Below the pieces are notes generated by a model. The model did not search any database. It had not been told where the DNA came from and saw only the letters and a list, made by a program, of their open reading frames with translations. From Desulfocucumis sp964643075 (GTDB lineage Bacteria; Bacillota; Desulfotomaculia; Desulfotomaculales; Desulfocucumaceae), in contig CAZXQO010000001.1 of assembly GCA_964643075.1 (NCBI GenBank), positions 1-64,000 on the forward strand: a stretch of 64,000 nucleotides of DNA, read 5' to 3'. A program made the translations under genes and the position numbers. Position 1 is the stretch's first letter, and the number at the start of each line of letters is the position of its first letter. This document shows positions 1 to 8,516 of the stretch, in pieces.

Positions 1-85
1 GCTCTCCTTGATAAATTTTCCCATTTTCACCCCCTGAATGCCGAGAGGCTATATATATTAAGATATTAGGGAGACGGAGATTTCC

Positions 86-1002
86 ATGTATGTTCTGAAT
101 ATCCGCAAATTAATTATTATATTTACTGTTTTATTACTTGCTCTGGTTCCGTTGATTTATAAAATGGTTCCAATAAAAAATGATAACAGTGAGTTACCCC
201 AAAAACCTGAAATGGATAGAAAAGACTCCTCCTCGCCGTATGGGGAGTTCCTGAGTTGGGAAGAAGTGAACAATATTTTCCCCAAGTACTCCAAGGCTAC
301 AGTGATTGGTTTTGAAACGGGTCTTAAATTCCGAGTGCAGAAAGGGCGGGAAAATATCACGCCGATGTCCAGCCGCTGACCGCAAAGGATACCGAAATAA
401 TGAAAATGATTTACGGGGGGAAATGGAGCTGGAAGCGTAAGGCCATTATTATTGAACTGGATAACGGGCGAAGGATAGCCGCCTCCATGAACGGGATGCC
501 TCATGGCGGTGGCGCAATTCGGGAAAACAAGTTTTACGGGCATTTTTGTATCCATTTCAAGGACAGTAAAACCCACGTAACAGGGAACATAGATATGGCT
601 CACCAGATAATGGTATGAAAGGCGGCAAAAAAGGTTGACGAACAGTTATTGTCCCTGGTGCCTCAAGATATTATTGATGTATTTTTTACAGCCATTGACC
701 AGGGCGAAGAGGATATTGCCAGAAAGGTAATTGATGATAAGTCCAAATATGCCGTAGAACTGTTAAAGGGGATTGAGGGCATAAAATCTGTCAGAGTAGA
801 TCGAATTAAAAATGAAGACCAGAATAGTTTTAATGTTGATGTGGGAGTGGTATACAGAGATTCATACAATGAATACCGGAAAAACATGATGATTTTTATG
901 AATAAAAGAGAGACAGGATGGAAAATTGATCCTCGATCAATGCTGGCTCTTTTTGATAAAGAGATCTGGGTAGAGATAAATCATTTGACAATGATAGAAT
1001 GA
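86..1002 (+). pseudogene. Broken membrane-anchored conserved protein (one frameshift, one in-frame stop)
   Basis: Three open segments read as one protein. Segment one (from 86) starts after GGGAGACGGAG, has one N-terminal membrane helix and ends at 379. A base appears to be missing near 341-344: in the next frame the text continues without loss through RAGKYHADVQPLTAKD into IYGGKWSWKRKAIIIELDNG and ASMNGMPHGGGAI. That segment stops at a TGA at 616-618, yet the same frame continues as KAAKKVDEQLLSLVPQDIID to the true stop at 1002. The middle part resembles a conserved Firmicute domain I know only as uncharacterised; the C-terminal ~115 residues look like an NTF2/SnoaL-like fold. Two independent lesions make decay more likely than sequencing error. 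The function is unknown. Confidence 0.7.
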
Positions 1003-1166
1003 TAATGATAAATGAAATGATAAATGATAGGAATTTGCTTTTTTCCATCTCAGCAATAACGCAATATATTACCACCCGTCGAACATAAAATTGTAGCCGA
1101 TTAAGTTTGGTTGGTATGGTGCGCTGTGGTGGTGTGGTTTGGTGTTGGGCGCGCATTGGTTGCGAG

Positions 1167-1301
1167 GCGGGCCTTGACAGTGGGACCCTCAGACCATGAT
1201 TCCTAGCTGCCGGGGCAGCCCCCCTGCTTTTGGGCCGTTCTTATGGGGTCAGGGGGCAGCCTGTTTAGGCTATCATGGTCTTTCCCATTGTCAAGGTCCG
1301 C
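1167..1301. repeat. 135-bp imperfect inverted-repeat (foldback) element
   Basis: The arm at 1167-1200 and the arm at 1272-1301 are near-perfect reverse complements (core CCTTGACA-TGGGA and AGACCATGAT). A nested stem lies between them (CCCCCTG near 1219-1226 with CAGGGGG near 1251-1257). The unit could fold as a whole, as a MITE or a structured RNA would. No open frame covers it convincingly. I do not recognise a named family. Confidence 0.55.
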
Positions 1302-1542
1302 AATCTCAGCCCCTTTCGGTATTGCGCATTGGGCGCATTAAGCGCAACTTTTAAAACCAGGCTCCGGACCGTGTAGCCTTCCCAATGGCCTGGGGACCCC
1401 CCAACCGCCAGGGCCATGGGTTCCCAGGCGTGAACGTTGACGGGTATCGGGTGTATCAAAAAGGGTACTACCCCGTTTGGATGCGGAGCCGTGACCCCCG
1501 CTTCATGACCAGGCATGCCGGGAACTGGTATTTATCAGTTTC

Positions 1543-1839
1543 CACTATGCAGACTGCAGGACCTACGGCTGGGAAAACGCTTTCTTTCAGTATTCGAACA
1601 GGGTTTTAAAGGATATCAGCCGTTACTGGAATAGCCTTGATGTGGTGCCACACGCCTGGAATAAGACAACCCTGGAACAAATCAAAAGAATTTATATTCC
1701 GGCTATCCCCGAAAACTCGGGGGTAAGATCGTTTGGTGGATTTAGCCAAACAATTTGCATAAAAGGCAAAAATTGCCGGCTGCCTCTAATGACCCCCGGT
1801 TGCCGGAGATCATTGAGCTTGTCACGGCAGAACTAAAAA
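1543..1839 (+). pseudogene. C-terminal remnant of a class 3 lipase-like gene
   Basis: The frame through 1561 reads CRTYGWENAFFQYSNRV and then ISRYWNSLDVVPHAWN. This is the pattern I associate with the C-terminal half of lipase class 3 family proteins, in particular the Y-W-N-S-x-D-V-V-P-H-A-W segment around the catalytic Asp and His region. There is no start codon, nucleophile elbow (GxSxG) or N-terminal half in any nearby frame, and the tail after IPAIPE looks like unrelated sequence up to the TAA at 1837-1839. It is best read as a decayed gene end. The 1302-1542 stretch before it holds nothing I recognise. Confidence 0.45.
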
Positions 1840-1868
1840 AGTTCATAAAAAGTTAAGAACGGTGATCT

Positions 1869-2303
1869 TCATTGTATTTTCTGTTGCAACAGCCGGTCCA
1901 GCTTCAGCCCTATCAGGCCCAGCACAGCCGCCACCCCGCTCAGAAGGTATAATCCTGCGCCAAGACCCATCCCGAGACCCGCAGTTAGCCAGATGCTGGC
2001 CGCTGTGGTAATACCCCTTATGTGGTTGTGGTCCTTGAAAATAATACCTCCGCCGATAAAACCCACTCCAGTCACAATCTGAGCGGCCACCCTGGCGGGA
2101 TCTATATTTCTGACCACCGCATCCTGGTCAGCAGGAGGAAATCCGGTAATACCAGCTATGGTAAAAAGCGACGCGCCAAGGCAAACCAGTGCATGGGTAC
2201 GCAACCCGGCAGGCTTTTGGCGTTTTTCCCTTTCCAGCCCGAATAAAATCCCCACCATAAATGACAACAGCAGCCTGAGTGCTAATTCCGCTTGTCCGTT
2301 CAT
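1869..2303 (-). CDS. MgtC/SapB family membrane protein
   Basis: A 144-residue protein with four to five hydrophobic helices and family hallmarks: GILFGLEREKRQKPAGLRTH near the N terminus, then VGFIGGGIIF, then ITTAASIWLTAGLGMGLGAG. The length fits the short MgtC/SapB type, which lacks the C-terminal ACT-like extension. These are inner-membrane proteins linked to growth in low magnesium and to control of ATPases, though their transport role is unsettled. I chose the internal ATG at 2303 because AGGGAT precedes it at good spacing; the upstream ATG at 2324 has no Shine-Dalgarno. It is divergent from the GntR gene and appears monocistronic. Confidence 0.85.
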   Translation of the reverse strand: MNGQAELALRLLLSFMVGILFGLEREKRQKPAGLRTHALVCLGASLFTIAGITGFPPADQDAVVRNIDPARVAAQIVTGVGFIGGGIIFKDHNHIRGITTAASIWLTAGLGMGLGAGLYLLSGVAAVLGLIGLKLDRLLQQKIQ

Positions 2304-2363
2304 AATATCCCTGCCATTTCTCATTATATAGTATTTTCCAGGATGGCAGGTATTAAACTACCA

Positions 2364-2396
2364 TTGACAGCAGTATATATATGCGATATATTGCAT
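2364..2396 (+). promoter_or_regulatory. Promoter with palindromic operator for the GntR gene
   Basis: TTGACA (2364-2369), a 17-bp spacer and TATATT (2387-2392) form a good vegetative promoter. The palindrome ATGCGATATATTGCAT (2381-2396, 7 of 8 pairs) sits on the -10. This is the position expected for an autoregulating GntR repressor; the operator assignment is inference. Confidence 0.6.
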
Positions 2397-2421
2397 GTAT
2401 ATTTTGAGGTGGTGATAAAGT

Positions 2422-3087
2422 ATGCCAATTCCCGAAAATTTTTCTGCATTAACCAAGATTAGTGCAAAAGAGAGAGTTTTAAGTCAGCTACAACGGTGGA
2501 TAATTGATGGGACTCTTGTGTCCGGTGAAAAGTTGATTGATTCAGAGCTTGCTGAAGCCATTGGTGTTAGCAGGACACCGGTTCGTGAAGCTTTTCAAAT
2601 CCTTGAGATGCAAGGGTTCGTAGAAATACATCAGGGAAAAGAAACACGTGTTACGAGAATTGTAAAGGATGATATTTTAAAGATTTATCCTCCATTTGCA
2701 GCATTGCAATCCCTGGCTGCTGAAACAGTTGCAATAATCATTTCAAATGAGCAGATCGAAAAATTAAGAAATATCAACATGGAATTTGCTTCATTGTTAG
2801 GCCAGGGTCAACCCTACAAAGCTATGGAATATGACGAAGAGTTTCATAATTATATCGTGGAAATAGCCGATAATTCATATGTATCAATATTCACCTCCAA
2901 CTTACAAATGCATATACGAAGATTTAAGTATTTGTTCCTAAAACAAATCAGCGCATTGGATCATGCATCTATAGATGAGCATGAGCAGCTGATTAAAGCA
3001 TTTATATTAAATGATAGTAATTCAGCATCACTTATGATGAAAAAAAATATCCTACGACCTATGCGGGAATTATATGAAAGGCTATAA
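2422..3087 (+). CDS. GntR family regulator, FCD (FadR) subfamily
   Basis: 221 residues. The N-terminal winged helix-turn-helix is typical GntR: KLIDSELAEAIGVSRTPVREAFQILE at roughly 37-62. The C-terminal all-helical FCD ligand domain has the expected pattern, with a metal-site candidate YDEEFHNYIVEIADN (around 133-147) and a later conserved His in SIDEHEQLI (around 188-196). Members sense organic or sugar acids and control catabolic genes. The next gene, 45 bp downstream on the same strand, is an IlvD/Edd dehydratase, so a sugar acid or hydroxy acid effector is likely. GAGGTGGTGA supplies the ribosome site. Confidence 0.9.
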   Translation: MPIPENFSALTKISAKERVLSQLQRWIIDGTLVSGEKLIDSELAEAIGVSRTPVREAFQILEMQGFVEIHQGKETRVTRIVKDDILKIYPPFAALQSLAAETVAIIISNEQIEKLRNINMEFASLLGQGQPYKAMEYDEEFHNYIVEIADNSYVSIFTSNLQMHIRRFKYLFLKQISALDHASIDEHEQLIKAFILNDSNSASLMMKKNILRPMRELYERL

Positions 3088-3132
3088 ATAAACGACCTGC
3101 AACTTTGGGTTTATTTATATGGAGGTATAAAA

Positions 3133-4785
3133 ATGAATAGTTATGATATAAAAAAAGGGTACGAAAGGTCTGGATCTATTGCCTTACTACACGCAACAGG
3201 AGTAGCCAAAGGGGCATTAAAGAGGCCTTTTATTGGGATAGCCAGCAGTTTTTCCGATTTAGTTCCCGGTCATATAGACATGAGAAATTTAGAAAGGTTT
3301 ATTGAGAAAGGGATACACTCAGGTGGAGGGCAATCTTTTATTTTTGGCGTTCCTGCAATTTGTGATGGTATTACCATGGGTCATGCTGGGATGCATTACT
3401 CACTACCCTCCCGTGAACTGATTGCAGACACCATAGAGTCAGTAGGAAAAGCACATGCTTTAGATGGAATGGTTTTACTCACCAATTGCGACAAGATTAC
3501 CCCGGGAATGCTTATGGGTGCTTTGCGGCTCGATATTCCTATAATTGTTGTAACAGCAGGACCCATGTTGAATGGCCGATACAAGGGAGAAAAACTTACA
3601 TTAATTAAAAATACCTTTGAAGCCGTTGGCCAATATAAAGCAGGGAAAATATCGGAAAAAGAGTTGGAATGTTTCCAAATGGAAGCCTGCCCCGGCGCAG
3701 GTGCCTGCCAGGGACTCTATACCGCCAACACAATGGCTTGCCTGTGTGAAGCAATGGGTATTTCCCTGCCGGGTTGTGGAACATCTCTTGCCGTGTCTGC
3801 CAAAAAAAGAAGGATTGCTTTTGAAAGTGGTGAGAGAATTGTTGAATTGGTAAATGATAATATTACTATTCGAAAGATCATGGATAAAACCGTGCTTAAA
3901 AATGCTATCTTTGTAGATATGGCCCTCGGCGGCTCGACCAACACCGTACTGCATCTACCTGCTATAGCTTGTGAAGGCAAAATTGATTTAACCTATGATG
4001 ATTTCATTACAATTAATTCGAAGGCTTCTTATATCTCTCATATCCAGCCTTCCGGCGACTATACAATGGAAGATTTGGAATATGCGGGCGGTATACCGGC
4101 TGTTATGAAAACCATCAAGCCCCTGTTGAAGGATCACATCACGGTTTCAGGCAAATCTATTTTTGAAATTGCCGATGAAAGTTATATTTCGGATACGGAT
4201 GTCATTCGCCCTTTAAATAATCCTATAAAAAGCGAAGGCGGCATTGCTATATTATTTGGAAATTTAGCGCCGGAAGGCGCTGTTGTCAAAGCCTCGGCAA
4301 TGAGCGCAAATATGAATAGCTTTACAGGAACAGCCAGGGTGTTTGATGGTGAAGATGACGCGATGATGGCAATTCTATCAAATCAAATTACAGCAGGTGA
4401 TTTTATAGTAATACGATATGAAGGCCCTAAAGGTGGGCCGGGAATGCGTGAAATGTTATCACCTTCATCAGCGTTGATGGGTCTTGGCCTCGGCGATTGC
4501 GTAGCATTACTGACAGACGGGAGATTTTCGGGTGGAACCCGGGGTAATTGCATCGGGCATGTTTCACCTGAAGCATATGTTGGCGGAACTATCGCACTAA
4601 TTGAGGAAAATGACAGGATTGAATACGATTTACAGAAAAGAACATTGAACCTTTTAGTGGACCCGAAAGTTTTAGAAAACAGAAAAAAGAAATGGAAACC
4701 TATAGAGCCTAAAATAAGAGAAGGTTATCTATCAAAATACATTAAACTGGTTTCATCCTGCAGCCAGGGCGCAGTATGTAAATAA
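3133..4785 (+). CDS. IlvD/Edd family dehydratase (dihydroxy-acid or sugar-acid)
   Basis: 550 residues, the normal length for dihydroxy-acid dehydratase. Key motifs are LLTNCDKITPGMLMGALRL (Cys and Asp cluster/Mg ligands, ~115), EACPGAGACQGLYTANTMAC (second cluster Cys, ~190), and a C-terminal LLTDGRFSGGTRGNCIGHVS. The family dehydrates 2,3-dihydroxy acids (valine/isoleucine synthesis) or sugar acids such as phosphogluconate and xylonate. No ilvBNC or leu genes adjoin it. It stands alone behind a GntR/FCD regulator, which favours a catabolic sugar-acid role over branched-chain amino acid synthesis. The SD is ATGGAGGTATAAAA before ATG. Confidence 0.85.
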   Translation: MNSYDIKKGYERSGSIALLHATGVAKGALKRPFIGIASSFSDLVPGHIDMRNLERFIEKGIHSGGGQSFIFGVPAICDGITMGHAGMHYSLPSRELIADTIESVGKAHALDGMVLLTNCDKITPGMLMGALRLDIPIIVVTAGPMLNGRYKGEKLTLIKNTFEAVGQYKAGKISEKELECFQMEACPGAGACQGLYTANTMACLCEAMGISLPGCGTSLAVSAKKRRIAFESGERIVELVNDNITIRKIMDKTVLKNAIFVDMALGGSTNTVLHLPAIACEGKIDLTYDDFITINSKASYISHIQPSGDYTMEDLEYAGGIPAVMKTIKPLLKDHITVSGKSIFEIADESYISDTDVIRPLNNPIKSEGGIAILFGNLAPEGAVVKASAMSANMNSFTGTARVFDGEDDAMMAILSNQITAGDFIVIRYEGPKGGPGMREMLSPSSALMGLGLGDCVALLTDGRFSGGTRGNCIGHVSPEAYVGGTIALIEENDRIEYDLQKRTLNLLVDPKVLENRKKKWKPIEPKIREGYLSKYIKLVSSCSQGAVCK

Positions 4786-4818
4786 TACAATGGGAACAGT
4801 CTCTTTCGGGGATTTTGA

Positions 4819-4849
4819 AGGGCAGTTTTGCCCTGCAAAATCCCACGGG
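4819..4849 (+). terminator. Hairpin after the dehydratase gene, no U-tract
   Basis: GGGATTTTG pairs with CAAAATCCC around an inner GGGC/GCCC stem. It lies 30-60 bp past the dehydratase stop. The missing T-run makes termination uncertain. Confidence 0.4.
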
Positions 4850-4886
4850 TAACAGGAGAGTATAGCAAAAAAAACCGAAGAGTCTC

Positions 4887-5276
4887 CTAGAAAGTGCCCC
4901 CGTTCTCCCTGATAATTTCCTCCGCCCGGTTCATTTTGTCGTCGGAATCCACCACCGTTAGCAGAAAAGCCTTGCCTCCGGCCTGCCCGTAGTCAATGTC
5001 CCCGTAGCCGCTAACGGAAGGGTCCGCGGCCATCAATATCCTGGCATCCTGATTGGAAACACCCTGGCTGTTGGAGTATATGGTGGGGCCGGTTTCTGTT
5101 ATGGCATTATTGATAGGGTTGTTGTAATCAGCGTTATAGGTAACTCCGTAGCGGGAAATTCTATCTACCTGAACATTTTCAAATCCCTCATTTTTCAATT
5201 GCTTTTCGGCTTTCTGGGCCTTATCGCTGAAGGGAAAAGTTGCAAGAATGGATCTTTCTCCCGGAGATAATTTCAA
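4887..5276 (-). CDS. Hypothetical protein, general-stress-protein-like
   Basis: 129 residues, soluble, with no Cys. The N terminus RSILATFPFSDKAQKAEKQL followed by FENVQVDRISR resembles the ferredoxin-like fold of YflT/GSP17M-type stress proteins, in which a helix pair follows a first strand. The C terminus repeats a similar strand (KAFLLTVVDSDDKMNRAEEI), consistent with a second half of a beta-alpha-beta fold. The central stretch is Asn/Gly/Ser rich and probably flexible. The function is not established. It is monocistronic, with GGAGGGGTAAATGGG upstream of the start. Confidence 0.6.
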   Translation of the reverse strand: MKLSPGERSILATFPFSDKAQKAEKQLKNEGFENVQVDRISRYGVTYNADYNNPINNAITETGPTIYSNSQGVSNQDARILMAADPSVSGYGDIDYGQAGGKAFLLTVVDSDDKMNRAEEIIRENGGTF

Positions 5277-5371
5277 CCCATTTACCCCTCCTTATTAAGT
5301 ATTTGTTTTATTATGGCCAGCATAGTCAAATTTTATCTACACTAAAACCGCCTAAAAACAGCTTTAGTAAT

Positions 5372-5404
5372 AAAACCACTCCGTTCTTATACCGGAGTGG
5401 TTTT
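5372..5404 (-). terminator. Strong intrinsic terminator (probably bidirectional)
   Basis: A perfect 12-bp stem, AAAACCACTCCG with CGGAGTGGTTTT, and a 9-nt loop. It lies just past the true stop (5413) of the GH18 remnant on the minus strand, and the A/T ends give a U-tract either way. Confidence 0.8.
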
Positions 5405-5412
5405 GGTGAGCT

Positions 5413-6172
5413 TTATTTTTTACCCCAATTTTTTTCTATAACCTTCCAGAATTGTTCGTCTTCAAAGCCAAGGCGCCAGATGCAAATCCCGGACAGATTA
5501 TACTTTTTAACCAGATTGATTTTGCTTTGGAGGGTAGCGCATTTTCAAACCAGACCTCCCTTTCCACTCCCCCTTCGCCGGGGTAGGTGTAATAAGGCTC
5601 CTGATATTGGTCGCTCCATTTGATATTATAACCCTTTATCCTGGACTGTTCATTAATCTGCCTGGTGGGCACGGAAAAACCGTTGGGTTGTTTGGCCGGC
5701 CAGTCGTAGCCGTAGGTGGCAACGCCAAGACAAATCTGACCCGACATGAAGCCCTGATTAATGGCCGTTTTTATGTTTTGTTCGACCCATGAGAAGGGGG
5801 CCAGAGGACCGGGGGGGCTGCCTGCCTGACTGTGATCGTAGGTCATGATAGTAACCTTGTCTACATAAGGAGACTGACCGCCATAATCGTACACCCCTGA
5901 CATTTCTTTACTCACACCCACATGGGGAAGCACACTCATATGGGTCTCCTTATTCATTTTCTTAAGTTGTCCGTTTAATTTTTTCACAAACAGGGTCATT
6001 TTATCACGGTCTACGCTGAAGTCCATATGCTCTGTGGTGGGAATGAATTCAAAATCAATGTTAATGCCGTCGTAATTATTCTCCTTGACTACACGGACAA
6101 TGTTGGTAATAGCGTTATTCATAGCTGCAGGATCAACGCTGTTTTTCTTAGCAAAGGAAATGGCATAGCTTG
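5413..6172 (-). pseudogene. Truncated and frameshifted GH18 (YaaH-type) glycosidase
   Basis: The C-terminal two thirds of a family 18 glycoside hydrolase. The catalytic DGINIDFEF (DxxDxDxE-type motif, with the acid Glu present) is followed by TIMTYDHSQAGSPPGPLAPF and LGVATYGYDW, as in spore cortex or germination YaaH/YdhD-like enzymes. The 5' part is missing: the frame runs open (PSYAISFAKKNSVDPAAMNN) straight into IS sequence at about 6172. Near 5533 the frame shifts; the neighbouring frame then gives LQSKINLVKKYN, GICIWRLGFEDEQFW and a stop at 5413. Loss of the N-terminal domain plus a frameshift makes it non-functional. Confidence 0.8.
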
Positions 6173-6983
6173 GGAAGATTCATGGATTTATCCATATACT
6201 GGCAGAACACCTTTGGCATTGACTTGAGCATACAAATAACATGCAGATTGCGCTCTATTGCTTTAAGAATTACATTCGGAAAAGAAAACCAGCTATCAAA
6301 AAGCAGATATTGTGCAAGAATGTCGTAAGGTATAACCTGGTCCAATAAATATAACATGGTATCAGTAGACTTTTTGATACTTTCCTTCCTTAACTTGTAA
6401 CCATTTGTGCGCTTATCGATATCCGGATTGATCTCATTAATTCGGCTTTTCTTGTCTTTTGAACTTAATAAGGAAAATGCCAGTGGCAAAAAGGTGTTCC
6501 CATCAGACCAGCCTAGGGTTAGCATGCGAAATCCGTTTAGATATTTTTTTCTTGCATGGTCACGAACATTGGCCAGCAGCTCCACGGTTTTACTGCGGCT
6601 ACGGTTATATACAGAATCATCAATTATGAGCACTTTTGCCCGTTCCTCTGATGTGAGTATTGAAACGGTATCCTTGATCACCTGGGAGCTTAACATTAGG
6701 AGAAACTTCCGCCAGTTATACCGTGAGGAATTTAGAAATCTATAGAATGAATTTTTTCCGGGCTTTCTTCAGACCCTTTTGATTCGGGGAACTGAAATAG
6801 ATTCTTGCCAATAAAAACCAGCGCAAAAAGGATTTTAAAGATTTGTATGCAGGAATATCCCTTTTCCTTTTTTAAATTAGAATTCCATAGTTTTTTGCCA
6901 ATTTGAAATTTATTCATGAAATTTTCAATATTTGATTGTGTTTGATTTTCAATTGAATATCTTCCTGATAAAATAAATGGCAT
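6148..6983 (-). mobile_element. Truncated IS element, IS4-type DDE transposase remnant
   Basis: The N-terminal part (6983-6732) begins MPFILSGRYSIENQTQSNI. A second piece (6696-6148) carries VLIIDDSVYNRSRSKTVELL with the first catalytic Asp and LLFDSWFSFPNV with the second. The two are joined by a -1 shift near GGAAAAAATTC: the third frame reads FYRFLNSSRYNWRKFLLMLS across the gap. The C-terminal half with the catalytic Glu (YREK-type region) is absent; the reading frame ends 15 residues after MDKS inside GH18 sequence. The element is therefore dead. Terminal inverted repeats were not located. Confidence 0.8.
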
Positions 6984-7172
6984 AAAACATCCCTCTCTTT
7001 TGGTATTTTGGTTGTTTTGGCTAACTCTATTTTACCAAAAGTAGGTTTGTTTTTGTTGGTTTTAGACGAAAAAACTCAATAAAATCAAGGGCTTAAAGCA
7101 ATTCTTCATGTGAGGAAGTTGAGTTAATTATAAAAGACTTTTAAAATACCTGCAACAGTCCTTATAATTTTA

Positions 7173-8516
7173 TTAAAATACCTCCTCTGGAAATCCGGCA
7201 AGTTTTTTGGCATATAGCATATTCATATGCTTGATTTGATAAAATAGTTTTTGGTTATTGACATCAAGTGCTATAAGCGGGTCAGGGTTCAGATTGTTCA
7301 TTTCAATGATCCAAATCCTTTTTTGTGTATCAATGGCTATATCAATACCTAAATTTCCACAGTGCACCCCAAATTGTTCGATACTTTTAACGGCTTCAAG
7401 TATGATGTGTGATATTTTTTGTCGCCACTGGCAGACCTTTTCGTTTGATAAATCGAACATCCTTTTTAGTGTAATTTCTCCAATTTCGGCTGAGCCGCCA
7501 GATTTAATATTCGTCACAATGCTTCCACTTTTCCCGTACTTTGCGACCATTATCATATCCTTCCAAACACCGGCCTGGTTTTTCGCCATAACTATACGGA
7601 AATCAATGTTTTTGCCCTCAATGGAAATCAGGTTAATTGCCTGCTGCAGTATATACTTCTTTCTCTTAAACTGGCTTCTGAAGAATTCAGCAAGGTCAAA
7701 GATGTTAGATAGGGAGAAACTATAATGAACACCGTCTTGATCATAATCAATTTTAAGATATTCCCCCATTTTTGAAACCTTATAAATTCCCACACCATGG
7801 CTCCCGTTGACCGGTTTCACATAAATTTGCTGGTGAAGATGCAAAAAGGATTCAAGATCTTTTGGATCTTTGTAGAGGCTAGTCTTAGGTAAATGCCGGT
7901 TTAATTGAGGCAGTTGACGTAACCATTTATACATTTCCCACTTATTAAACACATAACTATTAAATATTCGATTGCCGTAAACCGTTTGAAAATAATTTCT
8001 CCAACGTTTGTTGAGATAGGTGATTTTAAACACAGCGGCCGGGTAAGAATAAAAGCCTTGCTCCCATTTATTTGTTTCCGGATTAAAAATATATCCATCT
8101 ATTGAATTTTTGGCCGGATCGATACCTTCCAGTGAAAAAGCAACTACTGCCCCGCCAATATGTGCATAATCGTATAAATAGCTGGTTAAATATTGGACAC
8201 TTCGTTCCAGGTAATCTTTCTTTGATGTAACAAGAATCCCGATATACGGTCCTATAATTATTTCATTTTCCACCGGACGGATTTCATAACGACAACTCAG
8301 CGGGATATTTAAAGAGTCAATCATACTGAGGGACAATTTTACTTCATTTTCGTTAATTCTAGGTGATGTTTTGAGCTTAATTTCCAACACTTGAATACCA
8401 AAACGAAGAAACCACTTTTTCTGAATCAAAATATTTTTTCGTTTTGCTGTATTAGGATTAATCGTTAGGCAGTTTTGATCTTGCAGGTCAGGAATGATGT
8501 TGTATTGAGGTTCCAT
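7173..8516 (-). CDS. YheC/YheD family ATP-grasp protein (A)
   Basis: 447 residues. The N-terminal half carries the YheC/D-type SYGPYIGILVT-like strand (here IGPYIGILVTSKK). The C-terminal ATP-grasp half has IYVKPVNGSHGVGIYKV (Lys plus Gly loop), DFRIVMAKN, and GIDIAIDTQKRIWIIEMNNL with the metal-binding Glu and Asn. YheC/YheD proteins are endospore-coat associated in Bacillus; ATP-grasp enzymes form amide bonds through acyl phosphates, but the substrates are unknown. I chose the ATG at 8516 because GGGAGGATAACG precedes it. It overlaps the upstream gene by 29 nt, so the two are translationally linked. It is the last gene of the AEP/Mur operon. Confidence 0.85.
   Translation of the reverse strand: MEPQYNIIPDLQDQNCLTINPNTAKRKNILIQKKWFLRFGIQVLEIKLKTSPRINENEVKLSLSMIDSLNIPLSCRYEIRPVENEIIIGPYIGILVTSKKDYLERSVQYLTSYLYDYAHIGGAVVAFSLEGIDPAKNSIDGYIFNPETNKWEQGFYSYPAAVFKITYLNKRWRNYFQTVYGNRIFNSYVFNKWEMYKWLRQLPQLNRHLPKTSLYKDPKDLESFLHLHQQIYVKPVNGSHGVGIYKVSKMGEYLKIDYDQDGVHYSFSLSNIFDLAEFFRSQFKRKKYILQQAINLISIEGKNIDFRIVMAKNQAGVWKDMIMVAKYGKSGSIVTNIKSGGSAEIGEITLKRMFDLSNEKVCQWRQKISHIILEAVKSIEQFGVHCGNLGIDIAIDTQKRIWIIEMNNLNPDPLIALDVNNQKLFYQIKHMNMLYAKKLAGFPEEVF

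Noticed and set aside
616..618. In-frame TGA as a possible selenocysteine codon
   Set aside because: Homologue-like text expects a Lys/Arg here, no SECIS-like stem follows, and an independent frameshift 270 bp upstream already breaks the gene.
1265..1516. 83-codon minus-strand open frame
   Set aside because: No ribosome site, no recognisable product, and it overlaps the foldback arm and precedes a gene remnant on the other strand.
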